A model generated the notes under the pieces. It had not been told where the DNA came from. It saw only the letters and a program-made list of their open reading frames with translations, and did not search any database. From positions 77,076,073 through 77,140,072 of the forward strand of contig CP154954.1 of assembly GCA_039621445.1 (NCBI GenBank): DNA of 64,000 nucleotides, in the 5' to 3' direction. Both the position numbers and the translations under genes were made by a program. Source of the stretch: Euglena gracilis. Lineage: Eukaryota; Euglenida; Euglenophyceae; Euglenales. Of this stretch, positions 39,413 to 52,062 are shown piece by piece. Every line of letters begins with the position of its first letter. The first letter of the stretch is position 1.

Positions 39413-41385
39413 GGAAACCTGTGGTATACTTGGCATGCAGGCTGGTGGGGTGAGATCTGATGTGCTTCCCTCTCCCACTCCATGGGTCCTGACTTTAGTG
39501 GACGTTTTGGTTCTTATCAGGAGAGCCCAAAATTGCATCAAATGGATTGACATGGTGGTGCCGAGCAGTGCGATCCACAGAGTGGGTGGTGAGTCGGAAC
39601 CCTCTCACCAAAAACAACTCTCCTGACTGAATGTGTCCCCCTCTGGGAGACCCCCTATCTGGCATTTAGGTGGACTCAGAAAGTGCGTTTCAAAACAGCT
39701 TCGGGTCCAGACAGAAAAATATGGGGCATTTTGGTCTCTTTTGTCTTTTCCGCTCCCAGGAAACAAGTTGTGGAAATGGCACAAACTCCTCCAGAGCACA
39801 TTCACAGCAACCGGGGAGTGTCCAGCTGCTTGACAGCCATCAGGGGAACATAAGACGAGATCACCCAACCCCCAAACCAAACCCCCAAACCAAATGCAAA
39901 CGTGCATTCTTGGTTTTTTTCTCGGTGATTTTCAACTCTGCTCAGAATTCAGAAGGTTTCGTCTTTTGAAATTTATGCCTGATGCACAATTTTTCGGCAA
40001 TCGATCTTGGTCGATTTTGGTCAATTTTTCTGGTCATCCTCCCATATTTTTTCCATGCACAACAGGTTCAACTGAAAATTAGAATAATATTGTACGCCCG
40101 CAACCCCCCGTCGGTTCGTTGCGATTGGGCGAGGGGTCTGGTAGATAAAAAGAGATCAAAAGCAGCCGATAGAAGCTGCTGCCGGTTGCTGGATCTATTT
40201 TTGTCCTATGGTGGTTTGGTTATAGCGAGCAAGGACGGATGCCTGGCGCTGTCACCTTGGGTTTGGATGTGAAAGCACCCAAAGTAGTGCAAGCTGTTTC
40301 GCTTACCATGCGGCCTGCACAACAGAACCTTGCCCCCTTTCCTCCGCTTGGCTTTTGCCATATGGGGGCTCTCCCCACCACTGGCTTTAAGCCAGAAAAG
40401 CCAAAAAAATCTGGCATTTCGTGCCAGATCTTATTTTGAACCCCCCCCCCCCTCGCCGCTCATTTACCCACAAAACGGCTGCACTTTTTTCTGAACTGAA
40501 TTGCATCCTAAACACGTGCAGGCACCAAGTTTTGGAAACAGGCTTGTGCTTAGTCGGGTGCCTAACCCACGGGGCGGTGGGTGCTAAGGGCAGACACCCT
40601 ATAGCACCCATCCCCCCCCCCCCCCCCGGGGTGGGGTTTTCGGGGGTGCCTGCCCATAGCAGGCACCCCCCTCCGACCGCGGCACCAAAGGCGCCGGGGG
40701 CCCGGAAAAGGCCATTTTGAATGAAAATTTTCTGGGTCCCCCCGGATCCCCCCCCCGGGCCCCGGGGGGTGTGCCTGCTAGGGGCAGGCACCCTATAGCA
40801 CCCACCCACCCCCCCCCCCCGGTCGGTAAGCACAAGCCTGTTTGCAAGCCAATCCTGGGGGCGTTGAGTTCTGTGCCGCCTCGTTCAGTGGCACACAGAT
40901 AGTTTTTTAAAGCCCATCAATGTCCACTCTCGCTTGACTTCAAATCACATTGGCTTAACCATTGCTGTCACATTTATACCATTTATTTAGGCACTGTTGG
41001 CTCTATCAAGGCTTGCACATGCAGGCAGACACCAAAGTTTAGTGCATTTGCAGGCTGTCTCTTCCTTTATTTCAAATTTTGAATCAGTACCGTTTATTTT
41101 TAGTATTTAGGATTTACGTTTAGTATTTAGTATGCAAATCTGCCCCCCCCCCAAGGGTTGACTCCAGCTTTGCCGCCCGGGGTGGGGGGTTTGTGGTACG
41201 TAGGAGAGTAATATCCAGGAATGATGCATTTGCGTTTGCAGAAGGGCAATTTTGCTCTGCAGTGCATGATGCATGAGAACATCTGTGTTCTGAAGTTTAT
41301 AGAGACAGGGTTGGATGAGTGAATTGGACGCTTGGGGAAATGGCCAAGGATGATGAGAAAATCGCAGTTCTGATGCTCCATTTTG
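39413..41385. other. No gene recognised; repeats near 40380-40830
   Basis: Mini-hairpins CTGGCTTTAAGCCAG and CTGGCATTTCGTGCCAG lie at 40380-40427. A paired AGGCACCC...GGGTGCC tract is at 40550-40810. The frame at about 40082-40270 has some coding look but no splice support. Confidence 0.5.
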
Positions 41386-41644
<259 letters not shown>

Positions 41645-42009
41645 CTTAATAAATCTTACAGTTTTAGTCCAAAAAGTATCAAAAGGCCAAAAAATACTTT
41701 TAAAAATGGCTATTTCCCCATAGGGACCCTCCGGGGCAGCAGACACCTTCCTGGGTGGGTTTTCTGGGCCACTCCTCCCCCCCCCCCCATTGCTGCATGG
41801 CAGTTGTAAAATTATGGTTCATTTCCTTCTTTACAGTCTTTCAAATTTTGTGTTCCCTGGATTTCCTTTTTTTTTGTGTATTTCTTGTCTTTTTTGATAC
41901 GAGGGCTTTGTTTTGGGTTGGCAGGCTTGGTAAGTCAGCCAAACTTCCCCCTATTATAAATTTCCAATGTTTCTTTATGGGCTCGCAGTACTCTTATTTC
42001 GTGTTTCAG

Positions 42010-42057
42010 GTAAATCCTAATTTCCCTGTCTGTGCTGCGGAACCTCCAATTGTCCAT
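42010..42057 (+). CDS. Small exon candidate
   Basis: Between ttcgtgtttcag and CAT|GTGAGC a 48-base frame reads VNPNFPVCAAEPPIVH. A consensus GTAAGT donor also lies upstream at about 41931. Splice signals are good but there is no homology and codon use is not host-like, so this is weak. Confidence 0.25.
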
Positions 42058-42472
42058 GTGAGCATAAAAATATATAGTATCTTCAAGGCTCGCCAAGCTT
42101 GAAGAACCAAAGTCGCCCAAAAGTTTTATTTACGAGTTTTTTTTTCAAGATTTCTAAAAAGGATCACCCAAGATCGTTACTCCGAGATGTATCTCTTGTT
42201 GAGCAACAAAAGGAATTGCCTCCAAAATATATTGGCAACACCAGAGATTTTGTTATTTGGGGCCCTCAAACAGTTGAGAAAACAAAAGGGGATTTGCCCT
42301 TGGCCATCAAAATGCATTTGCCTCGGTTTTTTTTTTTTTTGCTCGCTTCTCCCTGTTCTCCGTTAAATGTTCGCCATTCTGCTGCCGGGGGGGGGGGCTT
42401 AAGAATTGCCAAGGCCTACCAGGTTGGTACAACGGTCTGGTGGGTCGGTGACTCACCAGACGAGAGGCCCCC

Positions 42473-42497
42473 CTAGGGATAGGGATAGGGATAGGGT
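42473..42497. repeat. TAGGGA tandem repeat (telomere-like)
   Basis: TAGGGATAGGGATAGGGATA runs into GGGTTCGACC. It is three to four copies only, next to a family-2-like GGGTTCGA string, so it is more likely an element end than a telomere. Confidence 0.8.
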
Positions 42498-43328
42498 TCG
42501 ACCCCAGGAAGTGCTGAGATTTGCTGAGCTTCAATAATGACCAAAGTTGTTTAAAAACCACAAGATGGAAGAAGCTTTCGGGGATTTTTTTGGTTCCTTT
42601 TTGATTGCGTTCGTGGTGTGGAGTGTGTGGCCGTGTGCAAGCCCTCCCGCCACTCCTCGGGCAGTCCAGTCGCCCACCGGAGGGTGGTCCGTTCTTATGC
42701 ACCCTGCCGTGGACTGCGGCCATCGGCGGGTGTTGGTCGCCCGGGTCACCCCCCTCCCCCTCCGACCAAGCCAGTGCATTGTTTGAAGAACGGGAGTATG
42801 TGGCAACCGCAACAGACAGAAGGCCTGTTGCAGCGTGTCTGCATATCTGTTGTAAACCCCCCCAATTAGAAGCCCCCCGGGGCTAATATTCAGTCACTCT
42901 GCGGAAAACCCGAGGGGGGGGCTTCTAATTGGGTACCTTTGTCTAAAGGAAAAACCTTCCGCCGGCGGCCGATCTGGGGATCGAACAGGGTCCAAATTTA
43001 AAAATTTGCAAGACGCGCTTTTTCAAGTTTTGGGTGGATAGGCCATGTTTCAAGGATACCAGATATCAATTTTGTTCCCGATGTCGACCTGTTTTTTTGT
43101 GGAGATATTTCGGGTTTTTCACCATTTTTCGGAAATTTTTGGGTCAATTTTGTCGACTGGCTTCGTCGGGGGGGGGGGCCGTTATTTGGGTTTTTGGCGG
43201 GAAACCCGAGGGGGGGGGGCATCCATTCGGGGGGGGGGGGGGGGTTGCTATTTGGGGGGACCATTCTAATGGTTGGTTTGTGCCATCGTACAAATGGGCA
43301 AAAAATATTTCATTTCAAGCCGAAAGCA

Positions 43329-43531
43329 GGGGGGGAATGCATTTCGCAATTCTGCGCATTTTTTGCAAATTTTTGATTTTTCCAAAAATGCGCATATTGT
43401 TTGCGCATTTTCGCCGATTTTGCGCATTTTCTCGATAAATATTATTTCCATGCATTTTTGCTTTTTGGCACATTTTATGATTTTTTCACAATTTTTTGAG
43501 CATGACAAGGCAGGGCTAGTGCATTTCCCCC
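43329..43531. mobile_element. TGCGCATTTT-rich short element
   Basis: It starts GGGGGGAATGCATTTCGC and ends CTAGTGCATTTCCCCCC, complementary for about 13 bp. Inside both ends are TGCGCATTTT repeats. No duplication was confirmed. It is the same type as 32709-32834. Confidence 0.6.
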
Positions 43532-44659
43532 CTGAGCATATACACCACAGAAGGTGTTCTGCTATTAAAAGCCCTCAAATACAAGGAGGAAAGCCTCGAG
43601 GTTGTACGGGCCTCTGCACCTTGAAGCCGAAATGCCTCTTTAACAAGGCTCTCCAGAGCTTTTTATTTTGTTGGCAGCGACTCCTCCCTGAGTCAAGAAG
43701 GGGAATTTGCCTGGGTTGGGTGTGCCTGCTGTGCGCAAGTCCCCATTGCACAAGGCACCGCTCCTCCCTGGGTTCGATGAAAAGAAGCATGCAAGAATTG
43801 ACACAATTTTGGAGCAAAAAAAACAACGAAATATAAACAAATGTATGCTTTGGGAAATCAAAAGCTGGAAACTCCTCTGTCATTTTTGGCCCTGTACTCC
43901 CGGGACTTTGGCCAATTTTGCTTTTTTTTTGTGTGGTTGGCATGGCAAGAAACCCCTGGAGTAAGCTCCCCGAAGCGAGAAATTTGCTATATAAAAAATA
44001 CACAAAAAACCCCATTTCCCGTGTCAACTGCCAGCGCCAGGTGGTGTTCTGTTGACAGTTCCACCCCTTTGCTTGCTTTCTGAACAGCACGTTGTGGAGG
44101 TTTTGGTTACGAAAGGAATGAAAATTCACATACAAGAAAATTCACTGTAAGAGCACTCTGCCACTGGCGCTCATGTCAGCGTGGTTGGAGTTGGAAAATG
44201 AATGTTATGGAATTGTGGGATTCCCTCCCTTGTATTCCCGTGGCACAGGACCCCCTCTTTTTTAATTTTTTAAACAAATATTTCTGTCACCCGTTATTAA
44301 CTTATTCATTAATGGGTCAAAAAAGCGTGTCAGTGCATTGCATTATATTGCTCCACGAACACAGCAATTAGTTAGCTGGAACGTCCATTTTCAGCCATGT
44401 ACGGCATTTTTGGATTAAGATGTTGGTGGTGAAGGGCACTTTTAGCTCAGTTTTTCTGGATAAATCCTGGAAGTTCCGTTAGTTTTGATGTTTCAGGTAC
44501 AGGAATATTTTTTTTCACAGGCTCAATTCTTTTGTTGTATAAAAAGTCTGCAAAACTGCCTTGTAAAGGCTACAAAAAAACACCTTGCACATGAGGATTT
44601 CTAAAATCCAGGCCGTATCCTCTAAATGGTGCCATTGGTCAGTGTTCGGTGTGCAGACC

Positions 44660-44805
44660 CACCAGACAGGCTGTGTGTGCATTTGGGCAAACCAACCACT
44701 TGTCCAATTTCACAAATTGTGCAGATGGTCGGTGTACGCAAATGTGTGCGCCGACCATTCGTGCAAATGCGCACACCGACCACCAATTTTTTCGAAAAGT
44801 TCAGG
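44660..44805. repeat. GGTCGGTGT...GCGCAAATGCGC-type hairpin cluster
   Basis: TGTGTGCATTTGGGCAAACC, GATGGTCGGTGTACGCAAAT and CGTGCAAATGCGCACACCGA show the same core and GGTCGGT/ACCGACC arms as the element at 55173. A lone related copy, ATGTGCGCATTTGCGCAAAT, is at about 45541. The terminal repeats of that element were not found here. Confidence 0.65.
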
Positions 44806-44872
44806 GTCATTTCAGGTTGCAGGCTTATTCACACCTCACCAGATCTTTCCAGCAACATCCTGTGTTAATGAG

Positions 44873-44923
44873 GCAGCCATTGGAAGGACATGCTGCTGGT
44901 GGTTACGTACCCCCTATGCTACG
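44873..44923 (+). CDS. Small exon candidate with a GTGAGA donor
   Basis: Between gttaatgag and TACG|GTGAGA a 51-base frame (phase 1 in, phase 1 out) reads SHWKDMLLVVTYPLCYG. It is short and has no homology, so it is tentative. Confidence 0.3.
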
Positions 44924-45846
44924 GTGAGACCTGCCCATATTCCCCCCCCCCAAGCGCTTTCCCCCCTCCTCCCTCACATGCTTTGCCCCATAAAGTTGGC
45001 CTTCTGCCTTTTGGCTTCAAAAATTCTCCCCCCCCCTGTGTCCAACGACTTCCCTATGTCCAAGGAACCCCCAGTCGGAGGGTTTTTCAGAGATTTGGCC
45101 AAATTTTTGGTCCCGACGCAAAGTGCCGGGCCAAAAAAAAATGGGCGCCCAAAATCAGAAGGGAAAATTTTGGCCTTTTGGGGGGTGGGTCCTGAGTACC
45201 TGCGGTCTTTTTTTTTTTGTTTGACCCCTTGGATTACAACCCCTCCGGTCGGAGGACATTTTTTTGGTCACAACCCCATGTCCAACACACCCTGGTCGGA
45301 GGACAGAGGTTGCCGGTCATTGGACATAGGGGGGGGGGGGGGGGCAATTTGCTGACCTGGCCCCCCTTGGGCTGGCCCCCTGGCTATTCCTTCTATCACG
45401 GCCTGGGCCAAGTGCCCGGGGGGGGGGGGGGGTCAGAACCCTATCTGCCAAAGCTCTTTAAATCAATCCCTGCAGGGGGTGTTGTGTGCGATCGTGGCTT
45501 CCGGGCGACGCCTCTCGCACCAGAGGAATGTCTCTTTGTCAATGTGCGCATTTGCGCAAATCGACATTTTCAATAACATAACCACCCCTGTCTCCCAAAA
45601 CCCAATTATGTAATCAGGATGCGCTGTGGTGCCCCAGGAAGAGATTGAAACAGGGACATTAGGTGATGAAGGGGGTCCGGACCACCCTGCCTGCCAAATT
45701 CTTCCTTCTGGCGCTCGTGGCAAATTTTGCCAATGAAATCTCACCAAAAGTGCCCAAAAACGGCATTTTCCCGTGCAACTGTTTGAGCACCCCTTAACAT
45801 GCCCCCCCCCCTACCCAGCCTTACATCGAACCCTGCCCGGTCCCAG

Positions 45847-46039
45847 CCTCACTGAAGGGTTCTGGGCCGAGCCCGCCGATGCCCCCGAGGTGTGTGGCTC
45901 CCCTTGTGCCCGTGGGAGTACCCCCACACCCCGCCGCCGCCTCCCAGAGTGACGCCCAGTTCCGGGGCCCCGCCCACCTTGCAGCGGGGCCGCCGGCGAC
46001 GCCCCAGCACATCGTAGTCTCTGCGCAAGGAATGCCAAG
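45847..46039 (+). CDS. Pro/Ala-rich exon with a strong donor
   Basis: After cccggtcccag the frame reads SLKGSGPSPPMPPRCVAPLV, PVGVPPHPAAASQSDAQFRG, PAHLAAGPPATPQHIVVSAQ and GMPR, ending CCAAG|GTACGT, an excellent donor. Codons are strongly G/C at third positions like the TTLL and Kelch exons. It could be an upstream exon of the Kelch gene, but no link was shown. A family-2 MITE right end (TACATCGAACCCTG) finishes 9 bp before the exon. Confidence 0.65.
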
Positions 46040-46899
46040 GTACGTCGATCGTTTTGAGCTTTGGGTGTTGCCCGTCGTGCAATGATGGTGTGGGCCGCGT
46101 GACCCGTGTCGGACAAACCGATTTTTTGAAACGCCCCCCCCCCCCTAGTTGCACTGAGGCTTCTTGTCTGTTTATGGCCGGCGCCAACTTTGCTGTGTGG
46201 TGAGTGGCCAGGTACCCCTTACACCAGTGCTCTTTTGTTGCTCCGCCTGGCCGGGTGAGCAACTCGGGTGTAACGCCCCCCCCCCCCTGGGTTGGCCAAG
46301 TGAACTGGTCAGCGAGAGATATTCTTTCAGGGTTGAGGTTCAGTTAGTAATAACTTTCCTCCAACAAATAATATCTCCAAAGAGCCCCCAGGCACCAGGG
46401 AACCCAGAATGTTGATATGCCAAAGCACAGGTGATGGCAAATCTCGCAAAAGAATTCTCAAAGGGATTGGTGGTGGTTGCTTTTTTTTGGCCGGAGTCGG
46501 TGACGTGAAGGATGCCTGAGAAATGAAGGGTGCCTGGGCATTTAGTGGCTACTTCGAAGTCGGGAGGCATTGCCAGTCATTTCCAGTCGAGCTTCCAAAA
46601 TGAACGCCCGCCAGTCAAGGGCAGGCAGGGTGTTCAGTGAGTGTTGGTTTTGTACACCCCTCCCCCAAAACAATATGTCCCCTGGCTGGGGATTTTCTTG
46701 CCCCTGCCACACCCCAGAGGAGGAGATCAAACACGGACACGGAAAGCAATTTCTGTCCAAAACAGTATGTTTTGGCGAAAATGGCAGGAACGAAAAAGCA
46801 TGTGCAGTATCAACCTGAAATCAGTGTCAAAGTGTGCAACGCTCAGAAATTATGTTAAAATAGGCATTGAGTTTAAAAACACACAAATATTGTTCCTCT

Positions 46900-47513
<614 letters not shown>

Positions 47514-47576
47514 TGCCGGGCACATACAGGTGACCCCCAGTCCGGTCTGGGAAGGGGGAGGGGCGTCCTAAACAGG

Positions 47577-48802
47577 GAGGGGGAAAATATGCACCGTGCA
47601 GTTTTTGCAGTTTTTTGCAGTTTTCACGTTTTGGGTTTTTGCAGTTTTTTTTCAGTTTTTTTGTAGCTTTTTTTTTTGACTACACATGCAGTTTTCTGCA
47701 GTTTTTTTTTTGATTCCAGTTTTGAGGAAATCTGAGGTGTTTATTTTTTGGTGCTGGATTATATGTTTGAAGGGTGTTTCTCAAGAGACAGCAGCATCTG
47801 TTCATGAGTTGTTTTGTCTACAGTTTATCCTACCAGTTGTCTTGCACCCAACTGTCTTGCCAACTGCCTTGCTTCTTAACAGAGATTTTTGTAGCCAACA
47901 TTCCAAAAAAAAACAGATTGTTTCGGTGACAAGACCACAATTACTCCCCAACCAAAAATGCTCCATCTCCAACCTGTGGTGACAGATGTCACAATGTTTA
48001 TTTTGGCAAGCGTCATTTGCACACTCCTGAGCAGATTCAACTACTTATGTGATATTCCTAGGGACTGAATACAAAAACTGTTTTTTTTGTGCGAATTTTG
48101 GTTGAATTTGGAGTTGAGGATTTCGAAATTCGTTGAGCCGCAAAGGAGCACAAGCTCCTGAAGAAGATTGGGTCTTGCCCCAACTTCTTGCTCTTTGAAG
48201 CATTTGGCTTGTGTGACATTTGGCCACAATGCTTTCTTTCTTATTTGCAAGAAATTCCCAGGCTGTAGACCATTTGGCAATCCCCTTAAGTCAATGTTCA
48301 AAGTTTGTGATGGTTGTTGTAGTTTTTTTTTTCATCGTGACGTGGGGAAATTTCACCAGGTGATGGAGCGAAAGTTCCAAACTGAACATGCCCTGCAAGA
48401 AATGAAAGCATTGAAAATTTCTGTGTATGGGTGAATGCGCATTTTTTCCATATTTAGAAAGGAAACCGTTTGGCATCTTTGTGGGCATCGTCGGTGCAGG
48501 AAAACCGGTGCGACCCGGCATCCAAACACATGACTTGCATTTCAGTGCATGAAAAACCATGCACAGTGCACCTTGATTGATTGCTTCCATTTTTGTCTTC
48601 ATCAACTCCAAAGCTGTGCAAATAAAAAGTTTGGTGAATTAGGCGTGCTCATGTGGTCGCAATTTACGTTGTTTTTTGTGCATATGCACACCATTTCAGC
48701 TTGTTTATTGTTATTTTTGGTTGAAGTGCAGTTTTTTTTTCAGTTTTTTTGCAGTTTTTTTGCAGTGCAGTTTTTGACCGGCCCATGTGCAGTTTCTCCC
48801 CC
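47577..48802. mobile_element. TGCAGTTTTT-rich element (~1.2 kb)
   Basis: It starts GGGGGAAAATATGCACCGTG and ends CATGTGCAGTTTCTCCCCCC, with many TTTTTGCAGTTTTTT repeats inside both ends. The middle (47800-48700) is unique AT-rich sequence with no coding frame I could support. Confidence 0.55.
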
Positions 48803-49925
48803 CAGCGTCCTAAACCTCCTAAACCCTATACCACCTAAAACCTATACACCCTCCTAAATCTACTTCGGCGCCTTGCCCTGGGGGAATGAGTTTTCTCCCA
48901 TAAGTTTATACAGTTATTTTTTTCACAAAGAGCACACAAAAACGAGATTTTTGGTGTTTTTTTAACCTCAAAGATTTTACGGCGCTTTACACGTTTTTTT
49001 TATAACAGGGGGGTCCTGCTCCTCCCCGGTCATTTACTGCTCTGGTCAAGCGAAAATACTGGAGGGATGCACCTTTTTTTCTATATTTGCTGGGGATCCC
49101 AACCACCTTTTTTTTTGCAGGTTGTTTGTTTTGTGTTTTTCACCAGTGGTCTTTCCTCTTTTCTGGAAATAGTTCAACTTGGAAAAATTCAGATTTTTGT
49201 TTGTTTTTTTCCCCTTGACTAATTGAATAATTTCAGGTTCATTTTTCTCAAGATCTAATAAAGCACGCTCTTCAGCACAAATAAAATACATCCCGGGAGT
49301 TCCTGAAAAAATTCTGATGCATCTATTGGATTTTTTGCATTTTTTTTGTGTTTTCTGTGTGTGTGGCTTTTTCAAGGTCCATGTTGCTCCCCCCCCGCGC
49401 GTTTTTGCACATTTTTGCAGTTTTTTTTTGCATTTTTAGTTATTTTTTTTTTGCGGTTTGTGCATTTTCTCTCTCAGATTTCTCTGTTTTCTGAGGCCGG
49501 CTTAGCGCTTTTCCCCACCACCACCACTGAAGCAAATTTGAGCCCCCCCCCCCCCAAGGCTGGCCCAGCCTCAACTTGCCACCATGGCCTACCATTTTCA
49601 AGCCTTTTGGCCCACTTTGAACATACCCCCCCCTTTGTGGCATGCAAACCTGTGCCCGAGGATTACGGTTGGAAGGGGGTCATTGAGCAACTGGGCTCGG
49701 TGGTTGATTGGCCAGCCCATCTGATCCAGCCCATTTTAATATCGCCACGTGATAGGAAGCAGCGTCCATGGCGTTGTCGCACCGCACCCCACCTGTCGTT
49801 CGGGGTGGCAAAGAAATTCGCGGCCACAGGGGGGCCGCGAATTTGGGGTTGGGCCAAATGCGAAGGGGGAGGGGCGGACCTCATTTCCATCCTATCATTT
49901 CCCGTGTTGTTGTCCCTTTGTTTAG

Positions 49926-50088
49926 GACGCCCGTGGCCCCAGATGGAGGGCCTGGGCCCCGTCTGTATGCACTGGGCGACGGTCAACCCGGCCGCGCTGG
50001 CCATGGTGCCCCCCGCCCGCTACCACCACACCGCGGTGCTGCACGGCGAGGAGCTGTGGGTCTTCGGGGGGACCACCTCGATGGCCAG
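49926..50088 (+). CDS. Kelch-repeat gene, exon 1 seen
   Basis: Kelch-repeat proteins fold into a beta-propeller used for protein binding. After tgttgtccctttgtttag (or the AG at 49941) the frame reads GRPWPQMEGLGPVCMHWATV, NPAALAMVPPARYHHTAVLH and GEELWVFGGTTSMA. W, PPxRYHHTAV and WVFGG are the repeat's hallmarks. It ends GCC AG|GTCACA in phase 2. The eight or more exons that follow add further repeats. The gene runs beyond 61.5 kb and its 5' end was not located. Substrate or partner cannot be told. Confidence 0.88.
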
Positions 50089-50421
50089 GTCACACTTTTG
50101 ATGGGAGGGATGCTTTGGGTGCTGCATTTGACTGAACAACTCCCCTTTGACAACATTCATTCTGGGGCCACAGCACTACCCAACACCCCGAACCCCCTCT
50201 CCCCTCTGGAGGGGGGGGGGGGCGGGTCCTTTCAAACGGCGGCGTTGGTACCATTCATTTCCTCAAAAAAGGAAGGAACTTGCTTCCTGGGTCTGGGTCT
50301 TTCCCCACTGTACATATTTATGTACATATTTATATTATATCATATTACTGCTTACACACACATGCATATTTGTTTTGTATTATGTCCACGGGAGTGTGTC
50401 CTGAACAATGAAAGAGATGAG

Positions 50422-50518
50422 GTTGCTGAACGACCTGTGGGTCTTCTCCCTGAGCACCCGGCAATGGCGGCCAGTGCAAGTGGCTGCGCCCATCCTCCCT
50501 TCTCCACGGTTTGGGCAT
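50422..50518 (+). CDS. Kelch exon 2
   Basis: The split AG-G codon gives arginine, then LLNDLWVFSLSTRQWRPVQV and AAPILPSPR. LNDLWVFSLSTRQW is the D-strand of one Kelch repeat, completing SMAR-LLNDLWVF, and PSPR begins the next. The acceptor is gagatgag, lacking a pyrimidine tract. The CG|GTTTGG donor leaves phase 2, which does not fit the next exon as drawn; GTGGCT or GTGCAA a little earlier are phase-0 alternatives. Confidence 0.82.
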
Positions 50519-50959
50519 GGCGGGACGCCGCATTCCGAGCTTTGAGAGCGCAAAGGATCTCAGATTTGACTTCCAGACGTCCCTCATTTCGGTCTTATCG
50601 TCCCCTTTCTGAAAAAGAAAAGGGAAATGGACCCAGCCCTCCGTTTCCCTAGGCTCTGCAGGTGGTGGGTTGGGGGGGGGGTCGACCTCCACCCCCATTC
50701 TAATGGGGTAACCAGCCCCACCTCACGGGTGGGTCGGCAGCAGTCGGGTGGGCAGCCAGCGGAACCGTTGTTTTGTGGCAACACCGCAGGCCGGCGGAAG
50801 AGCCCCGGAAAATGTCTTTCAAGACACTGCTCTTCGCAGCCCGTTCTCAGCCTACTCAAGAAAAGAAGGGAAAGACCATTAGGATCTCAGAGAGATTTTT
50901 GCGCTTGACTCGCAACGATCTTCATCCCTGTGTGTGCCCCCACAGTGTTCTCTGTGTAG

Positions 50960-51048
50960 CGTCCCGTCCCCACGGCAGTGGTGCACGGAGGCAAGATGAA
51001 CGTCTTTGGGGGCCACGATGGAATGCGGTCCAGGCCAGCACACATCAG
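50960..51048 (+). CDS. Kelch exon 3
   Basis: After gttctctgtgtag the frame reads RPVPTAVVHGGKMNVFGGHD then GMRSRPAHI, a clear HxxAVxxGGxxxVFGGHDG Kelch strand set. It ends ATC AG|GTACCA in phase 2 with a good donor. Confidence 0.85.
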
Positions 51049-51589
51049 GTACCACCGCGGAAAAAAGGAAGCCATTTGTGTCATGTATTTGGTGTGAAAT
51101 ACATGACTTGAAATACCGTCTTTCAGATGTGTTGTAAAAAGGTGCCCCCCCCCCCAATAATTTCCCCCTCAAATAATATTCCCCCCGGGACCCAACTGCG
51201 GCCGCCCAAATAATATTCCCCCCCTTTTTCACAGACCGCCACAGAAAAAACTGAGTTTTCCTGAGAGCTGGAACCATATTTTTGTGCAAATTTTACATAA
51301 ATTCTACCCTGTTCAGATTGAAAACAGAAGAGAAAATATCAAATTGTACCTTTTTGAACCAAAAAAACCACCCACCATGCGTTTTGATGGTTTTCATCAT
51401 AGATACAATGCATTTTGCATTCAAAATTTTACACCCCAAAAAATTACGAAAATTGTCAAATAATATTCCTCCCCCCCCCCCGAATAATATCCCCTCCCCC
51501 TGAGGGTGGGCTTCGGCGACCAAATAATATTCCGGGGGGGATATTTTGGGGGGGTGATACCTCAAGATGTGCTGTGATACGTATTTGAT

Positions 51590-51657
51590 GTTGGCCTGGT
51601 CTGGTCCCTCAACGACATGTTTGAGTTGGATCTGGAGGCGCCATCGTTCAAGCCGAA
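51590..51657 (+). CDS. Kelch exon 4 (no AG acceptor visible)
   Basis: The frame reads DVGLVWSLNDMFELDLEAPS then FKPK. LNDMFELDL is the strand that normally follows a GG-doublet strand, so it fits after exon 3. The only upstream AG (51565-51566) leaves a TGA in frame, and no AG lies between that stop and the conserved residues. Either a non-canonical acceptor is used or the copy is damaged. The probable donor is CCG AA|GTGCCC. Confidence 0.7.
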
Positions 51658-51816
51658 GTGCCCCGTGCGTTGCATGCCACTTATGTTGTAGTCACGGTAA
51701 AAAAAAAGTGACTTGGCCGCCTCCATTGGTGTTTGCCTGCAAACACATGTCGTCATGCAATTTGTGCAGCGCAATAAACCACAAATGAGCAGTGCGCGGT
51801 GTGTGTGGGTCGGTAC

Positions 51817-52062
51817 CAGGGGTTTTTTTAGTCGTGGACCCTGGGGGGGGGGTGGGTGGGTCCGGCCGAGCCCCCCCCCCCCCCGGGGGTCCCCCCGGAG
51901 GGGGGTGGGTTATATTTTGTAAAGTGTTATTTTTTAACACTTTTCGCGATTTTTGGCCATTTTTCTGTGGGTCCCCCGGGACCCCCCCCCCCCCTGGGGG
52001 GCCAGGGGGTGGGTGGGTGGGGGGGACCCCCCTCCCCCCCCCCGGGCTTAAAAAAACCCCTG
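51817..52062. mobile_element. hAT-like MITE, family 5 (246 bp)
   Basis: The ends CAGGGGTTTTTTTAGTC and GCTTAAAAAAACCCCTG are nearly exact inverted repeats. The duplication GTCGGTAC / GTCGGAAC (51809-51816, 52063-52070) has one mismatch. The interior has the same G/C tracts as family 1. It lies in a Kelch-gene intron. Confidence 0.9.

Noticed and set aside
40082-40272. Exon reading VRCDWARGLVDKKRSKAADR
   Set aside because: Open and non-repetitive, but there is no convincing acceptor or donor, no host-like third-position bias, and no homology that I recognise.
42473-42497. Telomere repeat or interstitial telomere
   Set aside because: Only three to four TAGGGA units, joined to a family-2-like GGGTTCGA string. 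This is too short and too well explained as an element end.
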